DNA of 5,770 nucleotides from Cyanobacteria bacterium UBA947. Lineage in GTDB: Bacteria > Cyanobacteriota > Vampirovibrionia > Gastranaerophilales > Gastranaerophilaceae. The translations under genes were made by a program, and so were the position numbers. Positions within the stretch are counted from its first letter, which is position 1, and each line of letters opens with the position of its first letter. The notes beneath the pieces are model-generated. The model worked only from the letters and a program-made list of their open reading frames with translations, was not told the origin of the DNA and did no database searches. The stretch is taken from assembly GCA_002293275.1 (NCBI GenBank), contig DBCX01000036.1, positions 13,844-19,613 of the forward strand. The letters are read 5' to 3'. This document shows positions 5,674 through 5,770 of the stretch, piece by piece.

Positions 5674-5770
5674 ATGCGAGAAGATTTAAAAAAGTCTATC
5701 AAAGAAAAAGAAGTGCAAATGGCAAAACTGGTCAAGCATGCCGGCAAAAGTTCAATCTGCGCCGAGCTGT
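5674..5770 (+). CDS. Start of an unidentified gene (3' end outside window)
   Basis: Thirty-two codons are open from ATG 5674 to the window edge. The visible peptide begins MREDLKKSIKEKEVQMAKLV, continues KHAGKSSICAEL, and is lysine- and glutamate-rich with a helical look. A weak GTGAG site (5662-5666) lies 7 nt upstream; GTG 5662 is an in-frame but less likely start. It is in the same direction as korC after a 76-bp gap, so operon membership is uncertain. Too little is visible to suggest a family. Confidence 0.6.
   Translation, partial: MREDLKKSIKEKEVQMAKLVKHAGKSSICAEL

Noticed and set aside
1..5770. Search for tRNA, rRNA, CRISPR arrays, insertion sequences and riboswitches
   Set aside because: I saw no cloverleaf, regularly spaced repeats, transposase motif, terminal inverted repeats or long structured leader; intergenic space is only about 165 bp in total.

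Overview
The window looks like a bacterial chromosome segment from an anaerobe. The main evidence is a complete four-subunit 2-oxoacid:ferredoxin oxidoreductase operon, an oxygen-sensitive enzyme type that feeds electrons to ferredoxin. Most genes use bacterial Shine-Dalgarno sites (GGAG, GGAGG and AAGGAG types). GC content is moderate by eye and spacers are AT-rich. I cannot place the organism firmly. A fermentative gut or sediment lineage such as Vampirovibrionia/Gastranaerophilales (Melainabacteria), Elusimicrobiota or a clostridial relative would fit, and the first is only a hunch from the style of the long coiled-coil protein.

Positions 1-2866 (minus strand) are one uninterrupted reading frame of 955 codons that runs off the left edge without a stop. 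It encodes a very long, helix-rich, low-proline, acidic/lysine-rich protein with no visible enzyme domain, signal peptide or membrane segment in the part seen. Plus-strand reading frames across this stretch are antisense shadows. An 89-bp divergent spacer (2867-2955) carries a good promoter for the long gene and an extended -10 element for the oxidoreductase operon.

Positions 2956-5597 (plus strand) are a compact operon in the order delta (two [4Fe-4S] ferredoxin, korD), alpha (korA/vorB type), beta (TPP-binding, korB), a previously hidden 53-codon gene, and gamma (korC). Together the four enzyme subunits should oxidatively decarboxylate a 2-oxoacid (2-oxoglutarate or a branched-chain 2-oxoacid) with CoA to an acyl-CoA, CO2 and reduced ferredoxin. 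Junctions are tight: a 7-bp gap between korD and korA, then 13-bp, 23-bp and 11-bp overlaps.

The most interesting object is the small gene at 4913-5074. It starts at TTG inside the end of korB, seven bases after a strong GGAGGTG site, and ends inside the start of korC. Its product has a Cys-(27)-CxxC-xxx-His arrangement (C10, C38, C41, H45) ending in a CDGWH motif, which suggests a tiny zinc-binding protein made in step with the oxidoreductase.

Positions 5598-5673 are an AT-rich spacer with a weak inverted repeat directly after korC. A further gene begins at 5674 and leaves the window after 32 codons; its function is not recognisable.
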